Positions 42,944-51,062 of a stretch of 64,000 nucleotides of DNA are shown here, piece after piece. The position numbers were made by a program, and so were the translations under genes. Under the pieces are notes generated by a model. The model did not search any database. It was not told the DNA's origin and worked only from the letters and a program-made list of their open reading frames with translations. This stretch comes from Desulfuromonadales bacterium (lineage in GTDB: Bacteria; Desulfobacterota; Desulfuromonadia; Desulfuromonadales; BM103), in contig JAQYVZ010000021.1 of the NCBI GenBank assembly GCA_030145205.1, positions 1 through 64,000 of the forward strand. Reading direction: 5' to 3'. Each line of letters opens with the position of its first letter. Position 1 is the stretch's first letter.

Positions 42944-43813
42944 TCACTCCTCCATGCTCGTCCCAAAAGCCTTGGCAATATGCTCGGCCAGAGAGTCGAC
43001 CACACAATGTTCCGATTCCGGGTTGCGGTGCAGCAAGAAAGAGGCCTCCGGCAGGGGCGGGAAGCCTTCTTCGACGCTGAGCTGCCGCGTACCGTCGGGG
43101 ATAATGCTCTGGCTGATCGCCGCGACCGCCAGCCCGGCGCTGACCGCCGCCTTGATGCCCAGCAGACTCGCACTGGTATAGGCGATCCGATAGTCAATGT
43201 CGGCCCGCTCCAGCGCCTTGATCGCCCAGCTACGGCCGTAGCACTCATCGGGAAAGAGCGCGACCGGCAGAGGGACCTCCTCGTGCTGCAGATGCTGGTC
43301 GGAGGTAACCCAGACCATCGGCTCGCGCCGCAGCAGTAGGGCATTCTCCACATCGGAGGTGGGCGAGGTGGTCATCGCCAGGTCGAGTTCGAGACGCTGT
43401 ATCCGCTTGATCAGCAGGTCGCTCGGCTCACAGGTCACCTCAACCTGCACCCGGGGGAAGGCCCGCGAGAAGCCGGCCAGGATCTCCGGCAGGAAGCGGG
43501 GCGCGTAATCGTCCGGCAGGCCGATACTGACCCAGCCGGACAGCTCCGGCCGCTTCAGGTGGGAGACCGCCTCCTCATTCAGCTTGATAATCCGGCGTGC
43601 GTAGCCGAGCAGGGTAAGCCCGTCGGCAGTCAACTTCAGGTTGCGACTGTCCCGCTTGAATAGCGTCTTGTCGACCAGCTCCTCAAGCCGCTTGATCTGC
43701 ATGCTGACCGCTGACTGGGTACGACCAACCTGCTCGGCCGCCAGGCTGAAATTGCCATTGTCGGCAATCGCCAGAAAGGTGCGCAGCAGTTCCGTCGGTA
43801 AATTGGTTATCAT
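42944..43813 (-). CDS. LysR-family transcriptional regulator
   Basis: The 289-residue product has an N-terminal LysR helix-turn-helix (LLRTFLAIADNGNFSLAAEQVGRTQSAVSMQIKRLEELVDKTLF) and a periplasmic-binding-like effector domain (GWVSIGLPDDYAPRFLPEILAGF, VEVTCEPSDLLIKRIQRLELDLAM). The ATG at 43811-43813 follows AAGGGGCGACG. A DUF1127 gene is transcribed divergently from a 118-base gap with a TTGATCAA palindrome, suggesting that the regulator controls it and itself. Confidence 0.92.
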   Translation of the reverse strand: MITNLPTELLRTFLAIADNGNFSLAAEQVGRTQSAVSMQIKRLEELVDKTLFKRDSRNLKLTADGLTLLGYARRIIKLNEEAVSHLKRPELSGWVSIGLPDDYAPRFLPEILAGFSRAFPRVQVEVTCEPSDLLIKRIQRLELDLAMTTSPTSDVENALLLRREPMVWVTSDQHLQHEEVPLPVALFPDECYGRSWAIKALERADIDYRIAYTSASLLGIKAAVSAGLAVAAISQSIIPDGTRQLSVEEGFPPLPEASFLLHRNPESEHCVVDSLAEHIAKAFGTSMEE

Positions 43814-43866
43814 CGTCGCCCCTTCTATCAAAAGAATTGATCGTTAGTATAAAAACAATTCGTTTG

Positions 43867-43876
43867 ATTGATCAAT
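43867..43876. promoter_or_regulatory. candidate operator palindrome between lysR and the DUF1127 gene
   Basis: ATTGATCAAT is a perfect 10-base palindrome, and a related half AATTGATC lies about 30 bases away at 43835. The -10-like TATACT of the lysR promoter (43846-43851, minus strand) sits between them. This is the layout expected for LysR binding but is unproven. Confidence 0.4.
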
Positions 43877-43931
43877 GTTTTTGTTTCATAGTTCGTTCAA
43901 CAGGAAACACATTTTTCAAAGGGGTATGGCG

Positions 43932-44180
43932 ATGATCATGGAACCGTGTCAACAACAAAGTCTGGAACGGCCGATTTACGGCTTCTGGCAATATATCGGC
44001 CGCATACTGCAGTGGCTGGGTCAGACGCTCGAGCGGCGCGCCCAGGTGGCCTGGCAACGACAACAGCTGCTTCAAATGGATGATCGGCTGCTTAATGATA
44101 TTGGCCTGAGCCGCACCGACGCTGAGCAGCTCGCCGGGCGCTACCGGCCGTGGGACCAGCGCGAACACGGCTCCCACTAA
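43932..44180 (+). CDS. DUF1127 small protein
   Basis: The 82-residue product ends with the DUF1127 pattern RRQLLQMDDRLLNDIGLSRTDAEQL, here QQLLQMDDRLLNDIGLSRTDAEQLAG. An arginine- and tryptophan-rich helix precedes it (WQYIGRILQWLGQTLERRAQ). The ATG at 43932 is seven bases after AAGGGG; an ATG at 43926 is too close. DUF1127 proteins of some bacteria act in RNA or phosphate-related regulation. It is divergent from the LysR gene. Confidence 0.8.
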   Translation: MIMEPCQQQSLERPIYGFWQYIGRILQWLGQTLERRAQVAWQRQQLLQMDDRLLNDIGLSRTDAEQLAGRYRPWDQREHGSH

Positions 44181-44206
44181 AAGCTGGCCAAGCCGCCCCT
44201 TAATTA

Positions 44207-44243
44207 AAAGAGCAGAGCCCGTTATGGCACTCTGCTCTTTTTT
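44207..44243 (+). terminator. intrinsic terminator after the DUF1127 gene
   Basis: The stem AGAGCAGAG/CTCTGCTCT with loop CCCGTTATGGCA is followed by TTTTTT. Confidence 0.9.
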
Positions 44244-44273
44244 GTATCTGCACAAATGGTAGCTGGCTGCGGG

Positions 44274-44624
44274 CTATCGCCGGCGCCGCGAAGGCCGGAC
44301 CCTCTTCTGTTTCTCCGGCTTCACAGGCTCTGCCGGCCCAGCAGGCACATCAGATTTACGCGGCAGCGCGGCCGTGACGCTGATGCAGCGATCGATCAGA
44401 CGGGTGCCGTCCAGCGAGTTGATGGCGTCCTTACCTTCAGCGACAGTTGCCATGTGGACGAAGGCGCAGCCTTTGGAATGCCCCTTCGGGTCGGTGACCA
44501 TATGGATGGCGCGCACCGTGCCGCAGAGGGCGAACAGTTTGCGCAGATCCTCCTCGACAACGTCGAAGGAGAGCTCGGAGACGTACAGGTCTTTACTACT
44601 CGATTTATCTTTCATCAGCATCAT
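44274..44624 (-). CDS. RRM-domain RNA-binding protein
   Basis: The 116-residue product has one RNA recognition motif at residues 11-88: RNP2 DLYVSELSF and RNP1-like KGCAFVHMAT, with helices EEDLRKLFALCGTV and GKDAINSLDGTRL. The tail is lysine/arginine-rich (KPEKQKRVRPSRRRR). Bacterial single-RRM proteins of this size (Rbp-like) bind RNA and often respond to cold. The exact start among the ATGs in MMLMKDK cannot be decided. Confidence 0.9.
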   Translation of the reverse strand: MMLMKDKSSSKDLYVSELSFDVVEEDLRKLFALCGTVRAIHMVTDPKGHSKGCAFVHMATVAEGKDAINSLDGTRLIDRCISVTAALPRKSDVPAGPAEPVKPEKQKRVRPSRRRR

Positions 44625-44684
44625 CTTTCTCTGGGAAGGTTGACAGTATATACCCTATCTCACCCGGGCGCTGCGATAAAAACA

Positions 44685-44713
44685 TTGCCTGGCCGCAAGA
44701 TCAGTGCTATACA
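44685..44713 (+). promoter_or_regulatory. sigma-70-type promoter of the ABC-F gene
   Basis: TTGCCT (44685-44690) and TATACA (44708-44713) are separated by 17 bases. The predicted start lies just before the leader hairpin. Confidence 0.55.
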
Positions 44714-44727
44714 GTCGCAGCGCAGAG

Positions 44728-44760
44728 ACCACGGGGTTGCCCCTGTGGTTTTTTCTTTTT
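44728..44760 (+). terminator. leader terminator/attenuator hairpin before the ABC-F gene
   Basis: The stem ACCACGGGG/CCCCTGTGGT, with one bulged base and loop TTG, is followed by a T-rich tract with one C. It lies between the predicted promoter and the start codon of the gene at 44793, so transcripts must pass it. Confidence 0.65.
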
Positions 44761-44792
44761 TCAAAAACAGGACCTTAAGGAATGTTTCACCC

Positions 44793-46436
44793 ATGATCAG
44801 TGCATCCAATATCTGTCTGGCCTATGGCAAGCGGACGATTTTCAAAAACGTCAATATCAAGTTCACCCCCGGCAACTGCTACGGCCTGATCGGCGCCAAT
44901 GGTGCCGGCAAATCGACCTTTCTCAAAATCCTGGCGGGTGATACCGATCCTGACAAAGGCGAGGTCAATATCGGCAAGGGCCTGCGGATGGCCGTGCTGC
45001 GCCAGGACCAGTTCGCCTTTGATGAAGAGACCGTGTTCAACACCGTCATCATGGGCCACGAGCGGCTCTACCGCGTGATGATCGAACGTGAAGCGATTTA
45101 TGCGAAAGACGAGTTTACCGAGGAAGACGGCGTCCGCTCCGGCGAGCTGGAGGCTGAATTCGCCGAGATGGACGGCTACGAAGCTGAATCGGAAGCGGCG
45201 GTGATGCTCAACGGGCTGGGAATTCCTGAAGAACTCCGGCAAAAGAAGATGAAGGAGCTGGAAGGCGGTGAAAAAGTGCGCGTCCTGCTGGCCCAGGCGC
45301 TGTTCGGCAATCCCGATGTGCTGCTGCTCGACGAGCCGACCAACAACCTCGACCTCAAATCGATCCAGTGGCTCGAAGAGTTTCTGGGCCGTTTTCAAAA
45401 TACAGTGATCGTGGTCTCGCATGACCGCCATTTCCTCAACCAGGCCTGCACCCATATCGCCGACATCGATTTCGGGGTGATCCGCACCTATGTCGGCAAC
45501 TACGACTTCTGGTATGAAGCCAGCCAGCTGGTTCTGAAGCAGAAGCAGGACGCCAACAAAAAATCGGCTGACAAGGCGGAGGAGCTCAAATCCTTCATCG
45601 CCCGGTTCAGTTCCAACGCCTCCAAGGCCAAGCAGGCGACCTCGCGCAAAAAGCTGCTCGACAAGCTCAATATCGAGGAACTGCCGGTGTCTTCACGCAA
45701 GTACCCCTTCGTGGTGTTCAAGCCGGAGCGCGCCTGCGGCGACATCATCCTTGAAGTGAAGGGCCTGAACAAAAGCATCGACGGCGTTAAGGTGCTAAAC
45801 AACATCGACCTAGTTGTCAACAAGGGGGACAAGATCGCTTTTGTCGGCGACAACGGTCTCGCCAAAACCACCCTGATGCAAATCCTGGCCGGCGAACTGC
45901 AACCCGACAGCGGCAGCTTCCGGTGGGGCATCACCATCTCGAACACCTACTTTCCCAAAGAGAACAGCGCCTATTTCAATAACGATCTGTCTCTGATCGA
46001 CTGGCTGCGCCAGTTCGCACCGACCGAAGGGGAGAGTTTTGCACGCGGCTTCTTGGGCCGCATGCTCTTCTCCGGCGACGAGGCAACCAAGCAGACCAGC
46101 GTGCTCAGCGGTGGCGAGAAAGTCCGTTGTATGCTGGCGCGGATGATGCTGTCCAACGCCAACGTGCTGATGTTCGACGAACCGACCAACCACCTCGATC
46201 TGGAATCGATTACGGCTCTGAACAACAGCCTGATCAATTTCTCCGAAGTGATCCTGTTTACCTCCCATGACCACAAGTTCGTTTCCACCCTGGCCAACCG
46301 GATTGTCGAGTTGACTCCCGGCGGCGTGATTGACCGGGTGATGAACTTTGATGAATATCTGGAGAATACCGATGTCACTGCGTTGCGCGAACAGCTCGAG
46401 CAGAGCGCGACTGAGACGGGAGAGTTGGCGGCCTGA
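44793..46436 (+). CDS. ABC-F family ATPase (YbiT-like)
   Basis: The 547-residue product has two ABC domains without membrane segments. Domain 1 has GANGAGKST (residues 35-43) and LLLDEPTNNLD; domain 2 has GDNGLAKTT (near 352), where the Gly of the Walker A motif is Ala, and MFDEPTNHLD. The signature motifs are LEGGEKVRVLLAQ and LSGGEKVRCMLAR. A charged linker (KQKQDANKKSADKAEELKSF) separates them. ABC-F proteins act on the ribosome's E site to rescue stalled translation or confer antibiotic resistance. The start at 44793 was chosen by homology; the upstream frame is antisense to the RRM gene. Confidence 0.93.
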   Translation: MISASNICLAYGKRTIFKNVNIKFTPGNCYGLIGANGAGKSTFLKILAGDTDPDKGEVNIGKGLRMAVLRQDQFAFDEETVFNTVIMGHERLYRVMIEREAIYAKDEFTEEDGVRSGELEAEFAEMDGYEAESEAAVMLNGLGIPEELRQKKMKELEGGEKVRVLLAQALFGNPDVLLLDEPTNNLDLKSIQWLEEFLGRFQNTVIVVSHDRHFLNQACTHIADIDFGVIRTYVGNYDFWYEASQLVLKQKQDANKKSADKAEELKSFIARFSSNASKAKQATSRKKLLDKLNIEELPVSSRKYPFVVFKPERACGDIILEVKGLNKSIDGVKVLNNIDLVVNKGDKIAFVGDNGLAKTTLMQILAGELQPDSGSFRWGITISNTYFPKENSAYFNNDLSLIDWLRQFAPTEGESFARGFLGRMLFSGDEATKQTSVLSGGEKVRCMLARMMLSNANVLMFDEPTNHLDLESITALNNSLINFSEVILFTSHDHKFVSTLANRIVELTPGGVIDRVMNFDEYLENTDVTALREQLEQSATETGELAA

Positions 46437-46462
46437 TCCGAACGGAACAACCGAGTAAATTG

Positions 46463-46498
46463 AAAAGGGACACGTTTTAGAACGTGTCCCTTTTTCTT
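46463..46498. terminator. intrinsic terminator with REP-type arms after the ABC-F gene
   Basis: The palindrome at 46467-46490 has 10-bp arms GGGACACGTT/AACGTGTCCC and loop TTAG, followed by TTTTT. It can serve both the ABC-F gene and the converging YaiI gene. Confidence 0.88.
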
Positions 46499-46519
46499 TC
46501 AGCCGATCAATTCAGACAT

Positions 46520-46963
46520 TCAATGTTTCGCCAGGAATTGATCGAGTCGATTTGCAAACGTCTGGCGGTCAGCCTGGCTAAACGCCGCCGGGCCGCCAGT
46601 CTCGACACCGCAGCCACGGAGTTCGTCAAGCATATTGCGAACCGCGAGACGCTCCTGAATATTGTCAGGGGTATAGAACTCGCCGCGCGGGTTGAGCGCA
46701 TGCCCCGTCTTCTTGATCGCAGCAGCGGCCAATGGGATGTCGGCGGTGATCACCAGGTCGCCCGGCTGCAGCAGCTCGACAATCTTGTCGTCGGCCACAT
46801 CGAAGCCGGCCCCGACAACCATTGAACGGATATAGGGCGACGCCGGGGTGGTCAAAGGCTGGTTGGCCACCAGGGTGAGCTGTACTTTTTTGCGTTCCGC
46901 CGCCCGATAGAGAATCTCCTTGATCACACGTGGGCAGGCATCGGCATCAACCCAGATCTGCAT
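46520..46963 (-). CDS. YaiI/YqxD (DUF188) family protein
   Basis: The 147-residue product starts [24 protein letters not shown] and continues [50 protein letters not shown] and MLDELRGCG, the full UPF0178 pattern with a PIN/NYN-like fold. The conserved acidic residues DAD and TADIPLA suggest a nuclease-type metal site. The ATG at 46961-46963 follows AAAGGAGAACAGCAG. Cytoplasmic; function unproven. Confidence 0.9.
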   Translation of the reverse strand: MQIWVDADACPRVIKEILYRAAERKKVQLTLVANQPLTTPASPYIRSMVVGAGFDVADDKIVELLQPGDLVITADIPLAAAAIKKTGHALNPRGEFYTPDNIQERLAVRNMLDELRGCGVETGGPAAFSQADRQTFANRLDQFLAKH

Positions 46964-47127
46964 CTGCTGTTCTCCTTTGTGGACAGGTGGTGCGGTTGCC
47001 ATGAGACCGCCGAGTATACCCTCTCGCAGCTTGCATCGGAACCTGTTTCTGCACGCGGCCTTGCAGACAGAGGGCGATCCATCTGTTATGATTGACGCCG
47101 TGCTCACACCCCCGAAGGAGAGTCCCC

Positions 47128-47790
47128 ATGAACACTGCCACTCTGCCGCGCCTGCTGCTTGCCGGGTTGCTGGCGCTGTCCTTGCTGATGACCGCCTGCA
47201 GTACGGCCGAATTCGCCCTGAAGGAAAAGCTCGGCATCCACAAACGGGAGATCCTGGTTGACCGGGTCGAAGATGCCCGCGACAGCCAGCAAGAGGCGAA
47301 GGAGCAGTTCGCTTCGGCGCTGGAAGAGTTCAGCGCCGTACTCAATTTCCAGGGCGGCACCCTCGAGAAGAAGTACAAGCAGCTACAGGCGACTCTTGAT
47401 CGCAGCGAGGATCGAGCCAACGAGGTGAGCAGCCGGATCGACAAGGTTGAGGTGGTGGCCGAGGCGCTGTTCGATGAATGGGAGGATGAGCTCAAGCTCT
47501 ATTCCAGCGACAGCCTGCGCCGCTCCAGCGCCACGAAATTGCGCGACACCCGCCGCCACTACGACCGCCTGATGGCCGCGATGCGCCGGGCCGAGGCGAA
47601 GATCGAGCCAGTGCTGCGGCCCCTGCGCGACCAGGTGCTCTACCTGAAGCACAACCTCAACGCCCAGGCGATCGCCTCGCTACAGAGTGAGCTGGGCCGG
47701 GTCGAAGGGGACGTCTCGACCCTGCTGCGCGAGATGGAAGCCGCTATCCGCGAGGCGGACGCCTTTATCGGCCGGATGGCCGAGGAATGA
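47128..47790 (+). CDS. DUF2959 lipoprotein
   Basis: The ATG at 47128 follows GAAGGAGAGTCCCC. The 220-residue product has a lipoprotein signal ([11 protein letters not shown]) and a long alpha-helical coiled-coil body: [54 protein letters not shown], and [13 protein letters not shown], the DUF2959 pattern. It is probably anchored in the outer membrane facing the periplasm. Role unknown. It precedes a winged-helix gene by ten bases. Confidence 0.85.
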   Translation: MNTATLPRLLLAGLLALSLLMTACSTAEFALKEKLGIHKREILVDRVEDARDSQQEAKEQFASALEEFSAVLNFQGGTLEKKYKQLQATLDRSEDRANEVSSRIDKVEVVAEALFDEWEDELKLYSSDSLRRSSATKLRDTRRHYDRLMAAMRRAEAKIEPVLRPLRDQVLYLKHNLNAQAIASLQSELGRVEGDVSTLLREMEAAIREADAFIGRMAEE

Positions 47791-47800
47791 CCCCCCGGTG

Positions 47801-48121
47801 ATGGACGCGAAAGAACCACCAATCCCGGATCAGCGATCAGACACCCTGCGGCAACGAATCATCACGGTTCTGAAACAAGGCCCGGTCTCTACCCGGGAAA
47901 TTTCCGAGCAGGTCGGTATCGCCGAACATGACGTTCCCGGTCACCTGGAGCACATCCGTCAGAGCCTGCAACACCAGGGCACGACGTTGGTCGTGCTGCC
48001 GGCCGAGTGCAGGAAATGCGGGTTTGTGTTCAGCAAGCGACAGCGCCTGACCAAGCCTGGCCGCTGTCCCCTCTGCCGAGGCGAGTCGATCCTGCGACCA
48101 CGCTATCACTGCCAACCGTGA
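47801..48121 (+). CDS. winged-helix and zinc-ribbon regulator-like protein
   Basis: The 106-residue product has an N-terminal winged helix (LRQRIITVLKQGPVSTREISEQVGIAEHDVPGHLEHIRQSL) and a C-terminal zinc ribbon with four cysteines (CRKCGFVFS...CPLCRG). Proteins with this pairing in archaea and bacteria are annotated as predicted transcriptional regulators. It lies ten bases after the DUF2959 gene and is probably in its operon. The ligand or target is unknown. Confidence 0.8.
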   Translation: MDAKEPPIPDQRSDTLRQRIITVLKQGPVSTREISEQVGIAEHDVPGHLEHIRQSLQHQGTTLVVLPAECRKCGFVFSKRQRLTKPGRCPLCRGESILRPRYHCQP

Positions 48122-48225
48122 ATGGGAGGACATGCAAGAGGGGCACATCAACTGGGGAGCCCCTTTTAAAAGAGTGACGAACAGGTGTCAGGCGTCACGT
48201 TCTTTGCCGTAGCGCACCGGCGATG

Positions 48226-48405
48226 TCAGCGACAATCCGCATGCCACAGACACTGGTCCTGGCCACAGGTGTCCACCTGGCCAGTATTGAAACAGACCGG
48301 GTTTCCCTCCTGTTGCTGAAGGGTCCGGACCAGGTCGGTTTTGTTTAACCGGCCGACCCTGACGCCACGCTCTTTGGCAATCGCTTTGATTTCAGTCATG
48401 TTCAT
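48226..48405 (-). CDS. small SAP/Rho-N-like domain protein
   Basis: From the ATG at 48403-48405, preceded by GGGAGAGAAACT, the product has 59 residues: MNMTEIKAIAKERGVRVGRLNKTDLVRTLQQQEG, a helix-extended-helix SAP or Rho-N fold, then NPVCFNTGQVDTCGQDQCLWHADC with four cysteines. I recognise this pairing from many delta-proteobacterial genomes, where it is uncharacterised. It is probably a small nucleic-acid-binding protein. Confidence 0.8.
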   Translation of the reverse strand: MNMTEIKAIAKERGVRVGRLNKTDLVRTLQQQEGNPVCFNTGQVDTCGQDQCLWHADCR

Positions 48406-48618
48406 AGTTTCTCTCCCGTCGACAACCCCCGGACAATCGCCCCGGAGCTCATAAAGACTTTGCATTGCCACAAGTATACGGCGGAATCGCCAATTGACCA
48501 GTAATCACATATCTCCACATCGACTTAACACTTCTTTACACCCCGTCCATATTTCTTCCTTATCCCGGCGTTACTTTCTTTTCAAAGCAACCCATCATGC
48601 TTTGCAAAGGAGAGACCG

Positions 48619-49023
48619 ATGCAATATCCCAGCGGCAACATCCTGATCGTTGGCAACCAGACAGAACGTTTTAAAGCACTGCAGAACAAGTTGCAGCAGA
48701 GCGGATTTCTGGTCATCTGCGTTGCGGACGGCCTTGACGCCATCAGCGCCTTCACCCGGGGCACCTTTGACCTGGTGCTGACCGAAATTGACATCCCCGG
48801 GCTGAACGGCAACCTTCTGGCGCGCTATGTGCGCAACCTCCGCCCGGAAACGGTCATCATCGCCGTCACGGCAACCCCCTGGCTGGCTAATAACACCTTC
48901 GACCAAGTGGTTCAAAAACCTTTTGAGGCGTGGTTCCTGGCCGACTCGATCGCCTACTGTGGAACAATTGTGCCCCCCCGATTGGAACCGGTGGAGCGGA
49001 CGGGCTATCAACCGAACGCCTGA
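48619..49023 (+). CDS. degenerate response-regulator receiver protein
   Basis: The 134-residue product has the receiver fold order: ILIVGNQTERFKALQNKLQQSGFLVICVADGLDAISAF, then DLVLTEIDIPGLNG, then VIIAVTATP, then VVQKPFEAW. The phospho-accepting Asp after LVLT is Glu56 and the usual acidic pair after ILIV is Gly12-Asn13, while Lys100 is kept. It therefore cannot be phosphorylated in the normal way and may act as a constitutive or protein-binding receiver. It ends about 60 bases before a secreted helical protein. Confidence 0.8.
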   Translation: MQYPSGNILIVGNQTERFKALQNKLQQSGFLVICVADGLDAISAFTRGTFDLVLTEIDIPGLNGNLLARYVRNLRPETVIIAVTATPWLANNTFDQVVQKPFEAWFLADSIAYCGTIVPPRLEPVERTGYQPNA

Positions 49024-49084
49024 CGCTTGCACCGTTAAACGGGACAGGGCATCTCGCCCTGTCCCACCTGACAAGGAGACCACG

Positions 49085-49546
49085 ATGCGTATCAAAACCC
49101 TGCTGCTGACACTCTGTCTGCTGGCCGTTCCTTTGATTGCCCTGGCCGAGAATGCCGCTGACTTGCAGAAACAGATCCTTCTTGATCAGAAAAAGCTGAA
49201 CATCATGCAGAACCTGGTCCTCGACGACCAGGAAGCGGCAAAGTTCTGGCCCGCCTATGGTGCGTTCCAGGAAAAGCTATTCGACGTCGCGCTCGATCGT
49301 TACGAACTGCTCTCGTTTTACGCGAGCAACTATAAATCGCTGAGCGATCAGCAGGCCACCGACATGATCGACACCATGTTCCTGCTCAATGAAACCCGCC
49401 AGGCACTCCTCAAGGAGTTCTCCCTCGCCCTCCGCATGGAGGAGATCCTCCCTGCGAAAAAAGCCTTTCGCTATCTACAGATTGAACACAACATTGCCGC
49501 GGTTGAGCAATACGACCTGGCCAAGAAAGTCCCGCTGCTGGAATAA
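49085..49546 (+). CDS. periplasmic helical protein of unknown function
   Basis: The ATG at 49085 follows ACAAGGAGACCACG. The 153-residue product has a signal peptide cleaved after LIALA and a mainly helical mature part with an extended repetitive pattern (LNIMQNLVLDDQEAAKFWPAYGAFQEKL, YELLSFYASNYKSL, MIDTMFLLNETRQALLKEF). The arrangement is reminiscent of the Spy/CpxP-type periplasmic helical proteins but lacks the LTxxQ motifs, so I leave it unnamed. Confidence 0.7.
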   Translation: MRIKTLLLTLCLLAVPLIALAENAADLQKQILLDQKKLNIMQNLVLDDQEAAKFWPAYGAFQEKLFDVALDRYELLSFYASNYKSLSDQQATDMIDTMFLLNETRQALLKEFSLALRMEEILPAKKAFRYLQIEHNIAAVEQYDLAKKVPLLE

Positions 49547-49563
49547 TCAGCCGGGCGGCCCGA

Positions 49564-50628
49564 TTAATCCCGATAATTGGCTCCGTACAGAACTTCGAGC
49601 GTCAGGGTGAGAGAGGCTTCGGCGGCGAAGTCATCAGCATGGCGGAAGTCGAGTTGCGGCTTGACCTCAAAAAAGACATATCCTTTGTGGACATCCCGTC
49701 GCCAGCGGACATTGGTGAAGTAGCGGTCATGCCGCCAATGCGGCTCGGTATGGCCATAGACACCCACCTCGGTAGAGAGGCCGACGTGCGGGTTGAGGGC
49801 GCGCAGCAGCCGAATGCGCTGACTGACCTCGAAATCGTTGTGCTGAAACTCATCTTCGTTGCGGTACGCCTGTGAGGTCAAACGCAGCCGCGATTTACGG
49901 TCAATTCTGCGGTCGACCGCAAAGGTTGACTTGGTCCCGAAGCCTGTCGATTCGAACCACTCGAAGCTTTGCACGAAACGGGCACGCCAGTCACCGAGTT
50001 CACTGCTGCGCCGCAGGCGGAACTTGGTGTAGGGGTCGATCTCGCGGAGACGCAGGCCGGGCGACAGGGAGATCTTCCAGTTGCGTCTCTCCTGCAACAG
50101 GAATTGCAGCGACGCGCTGACATCATTGTCATCGCGATGATCGGAGCTCGCGGCGCGGGAGCCGAGCTCTTCGTCATCATATTCGTTATCTTCCAGTTCA
50201 AACCGTACCCGGAACTGCCGTTCGGTCCGCGGCAGATCGATGCGCAGACGCAGGCGCGGCTCGAGATCGATCTCACCACCCCGCTGGTAGCGAGAGGTCA
50301 GTTTGAAAGACGCGTAGCTGTCAGTTGTGCAGTCCTCCTCGTAAAACTCCTCCGCGCCGAAGAAAGAATCGAGCCGCAGCGACATGGCTTCCAGTGAGCG
50401 GCTGAGCCCTGCGTGGCGCAGGGTGGTCTCGAAGGTCTTGCCGACCAGCCCAAAGGCCTGCTCCAGGATGGTGCGATCAACATCGCCCTGGTCCGGTGGA
50501 CGGACATCCCGGGAGGCCGGCTTCGGCACAGGGCAGCCCACAAGCGGGGCGCCATCAACTGCTGACGGCAGCAGCGCCAACCAGAGAGTACACAACCACC
50601 CAATAACCCATGGGCCTGACCGCTTCAT
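49564..50628 (-). CDS. predicted outer-membrane beta-barrel protein
   Basis: From the ATG at 50626-50628 the product has 354 residues with a signal peptide (LWLALLPSAVDGAP). From about residue 100 on it alternates charged and aromatic strands of 8-12 residues (SYASFKLTSRYQRGGEIDLEPRL, FRVRFELEDNEYDDEEL, SASLQFLLQERRNWKISLSPGL, RARFVQSFEWFESTGFGT), as in outer-membrane barrels of 10-12 strands. Two N-terminal cysteines may form a disulfide. No family name recognised. Start choice is uncertain between the adjacent ATGs. Confidence 0.7.
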   Translation of the reverse strand: MKRSGPWVIGWLCTLWLALLPSAVDGAPLVGCPVPKPASRDVRPPDQGDVDRTILEQAFGLVGKTFETTLRHAGLSRSLEAMSLRLDSFFGAEEFYEEDCTTDSYASFKLTSRYQRGGEIDLEPRLRLRIDLPRTERQFRVRFELEDNEYDDEELGSRAASSDHRDDNDVSASLQFLLQERRNWKISLSPGLRLREIDPYTKFRLRRSSELGDWRARFVQSFEWFESTGFGTKSTFAVDRRIDRKSRLRLTSQAYRNEDEFQHNDFEVSQRIRLLRALNPHVGLSTEVGVYGHTEPHWRHDRYFTNVRWRRDVHKGYVFFEVKPQLDFRHADDFAAEASLTLTLEVLYGANYRD

Positions 50629-50683
50629 CATCACCTCGCGTCAAGAACCACTTTCTCCAAGTGTACCATTTCCGGCAAAACAT

Positions 50684-50738
50684 AACGGGGACATCCAAAA
50701 TTGAATGTCCCCGTTGCGTGTCCCGTTTGTGTGTCCCG
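50684..50738. repeat. REP palindrome copy
   Basis: Palindrome at 50688-50711 with arms GGGACAT/ATGTCCC and loop region CCAAAATTGA, followed by half-sites CGTGTCCC and TGTGTCCC. Confidence 0.75.
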
Positions 50739-50739
50739 G

Positions 50740-51042
50740 CTAGAGTACCAACACCGTCCAGAGCACCTCGGCGCCGATTGCCGAGCCAATCACTCCGGCA
50801 ACATTGGGGGCCATGGCGTGCATCAGCAGGAAGTTGGTCGGGTCTTCCTGCAGACCGACGGTGTGAACCACCCGCGCCGAGTCGGGCACGGCCGAGACGC
50901 CGGCGGCGCCGACCAGCTGCTCGATCCGCTCGCGGGCAGTGAGCAATCCCTTTTCATGGCGCTCGTTGATCTTGCGGGCACCGCCCCCTTTGAGGGCCTT
51001 CTGGCACATCTCCAACAGTTGATTGATCTTGGATTCAATCAT
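50740..51042 (-). pseudogene. fossil fusion of carboxyltransferase N-terminus and decarboxylase beta-subunit C-terminus
   Basis: The 100-residue frame joins two unrelated parts. Residues 1-43 ([20 protein letters not shown], then ARERIEQL) match the start of the acyl-CoA carboxyltransferase/methylmalonyl-CoA decarboxylase alpha subunit. Residues 45-100 ([35 protein letters not shown]) match the C-terminal end of the membrane beta subunit of sodium-pumping decarboxylases (OadB/MmdB). A deletion between the two genes of such an operon would give this frame. A working protein is unlikely. Confidence 0.75.
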
Positions 51043-51062
51043 CAGCCATATCCTTTGCTTGG

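Noticed and set aside
44256-44792. N-terminal extension of the ABC-F frame
   Set aside because: It is antisense to the RRM gene and crosses the leader hairpin; the ABC domain starts at 44793.
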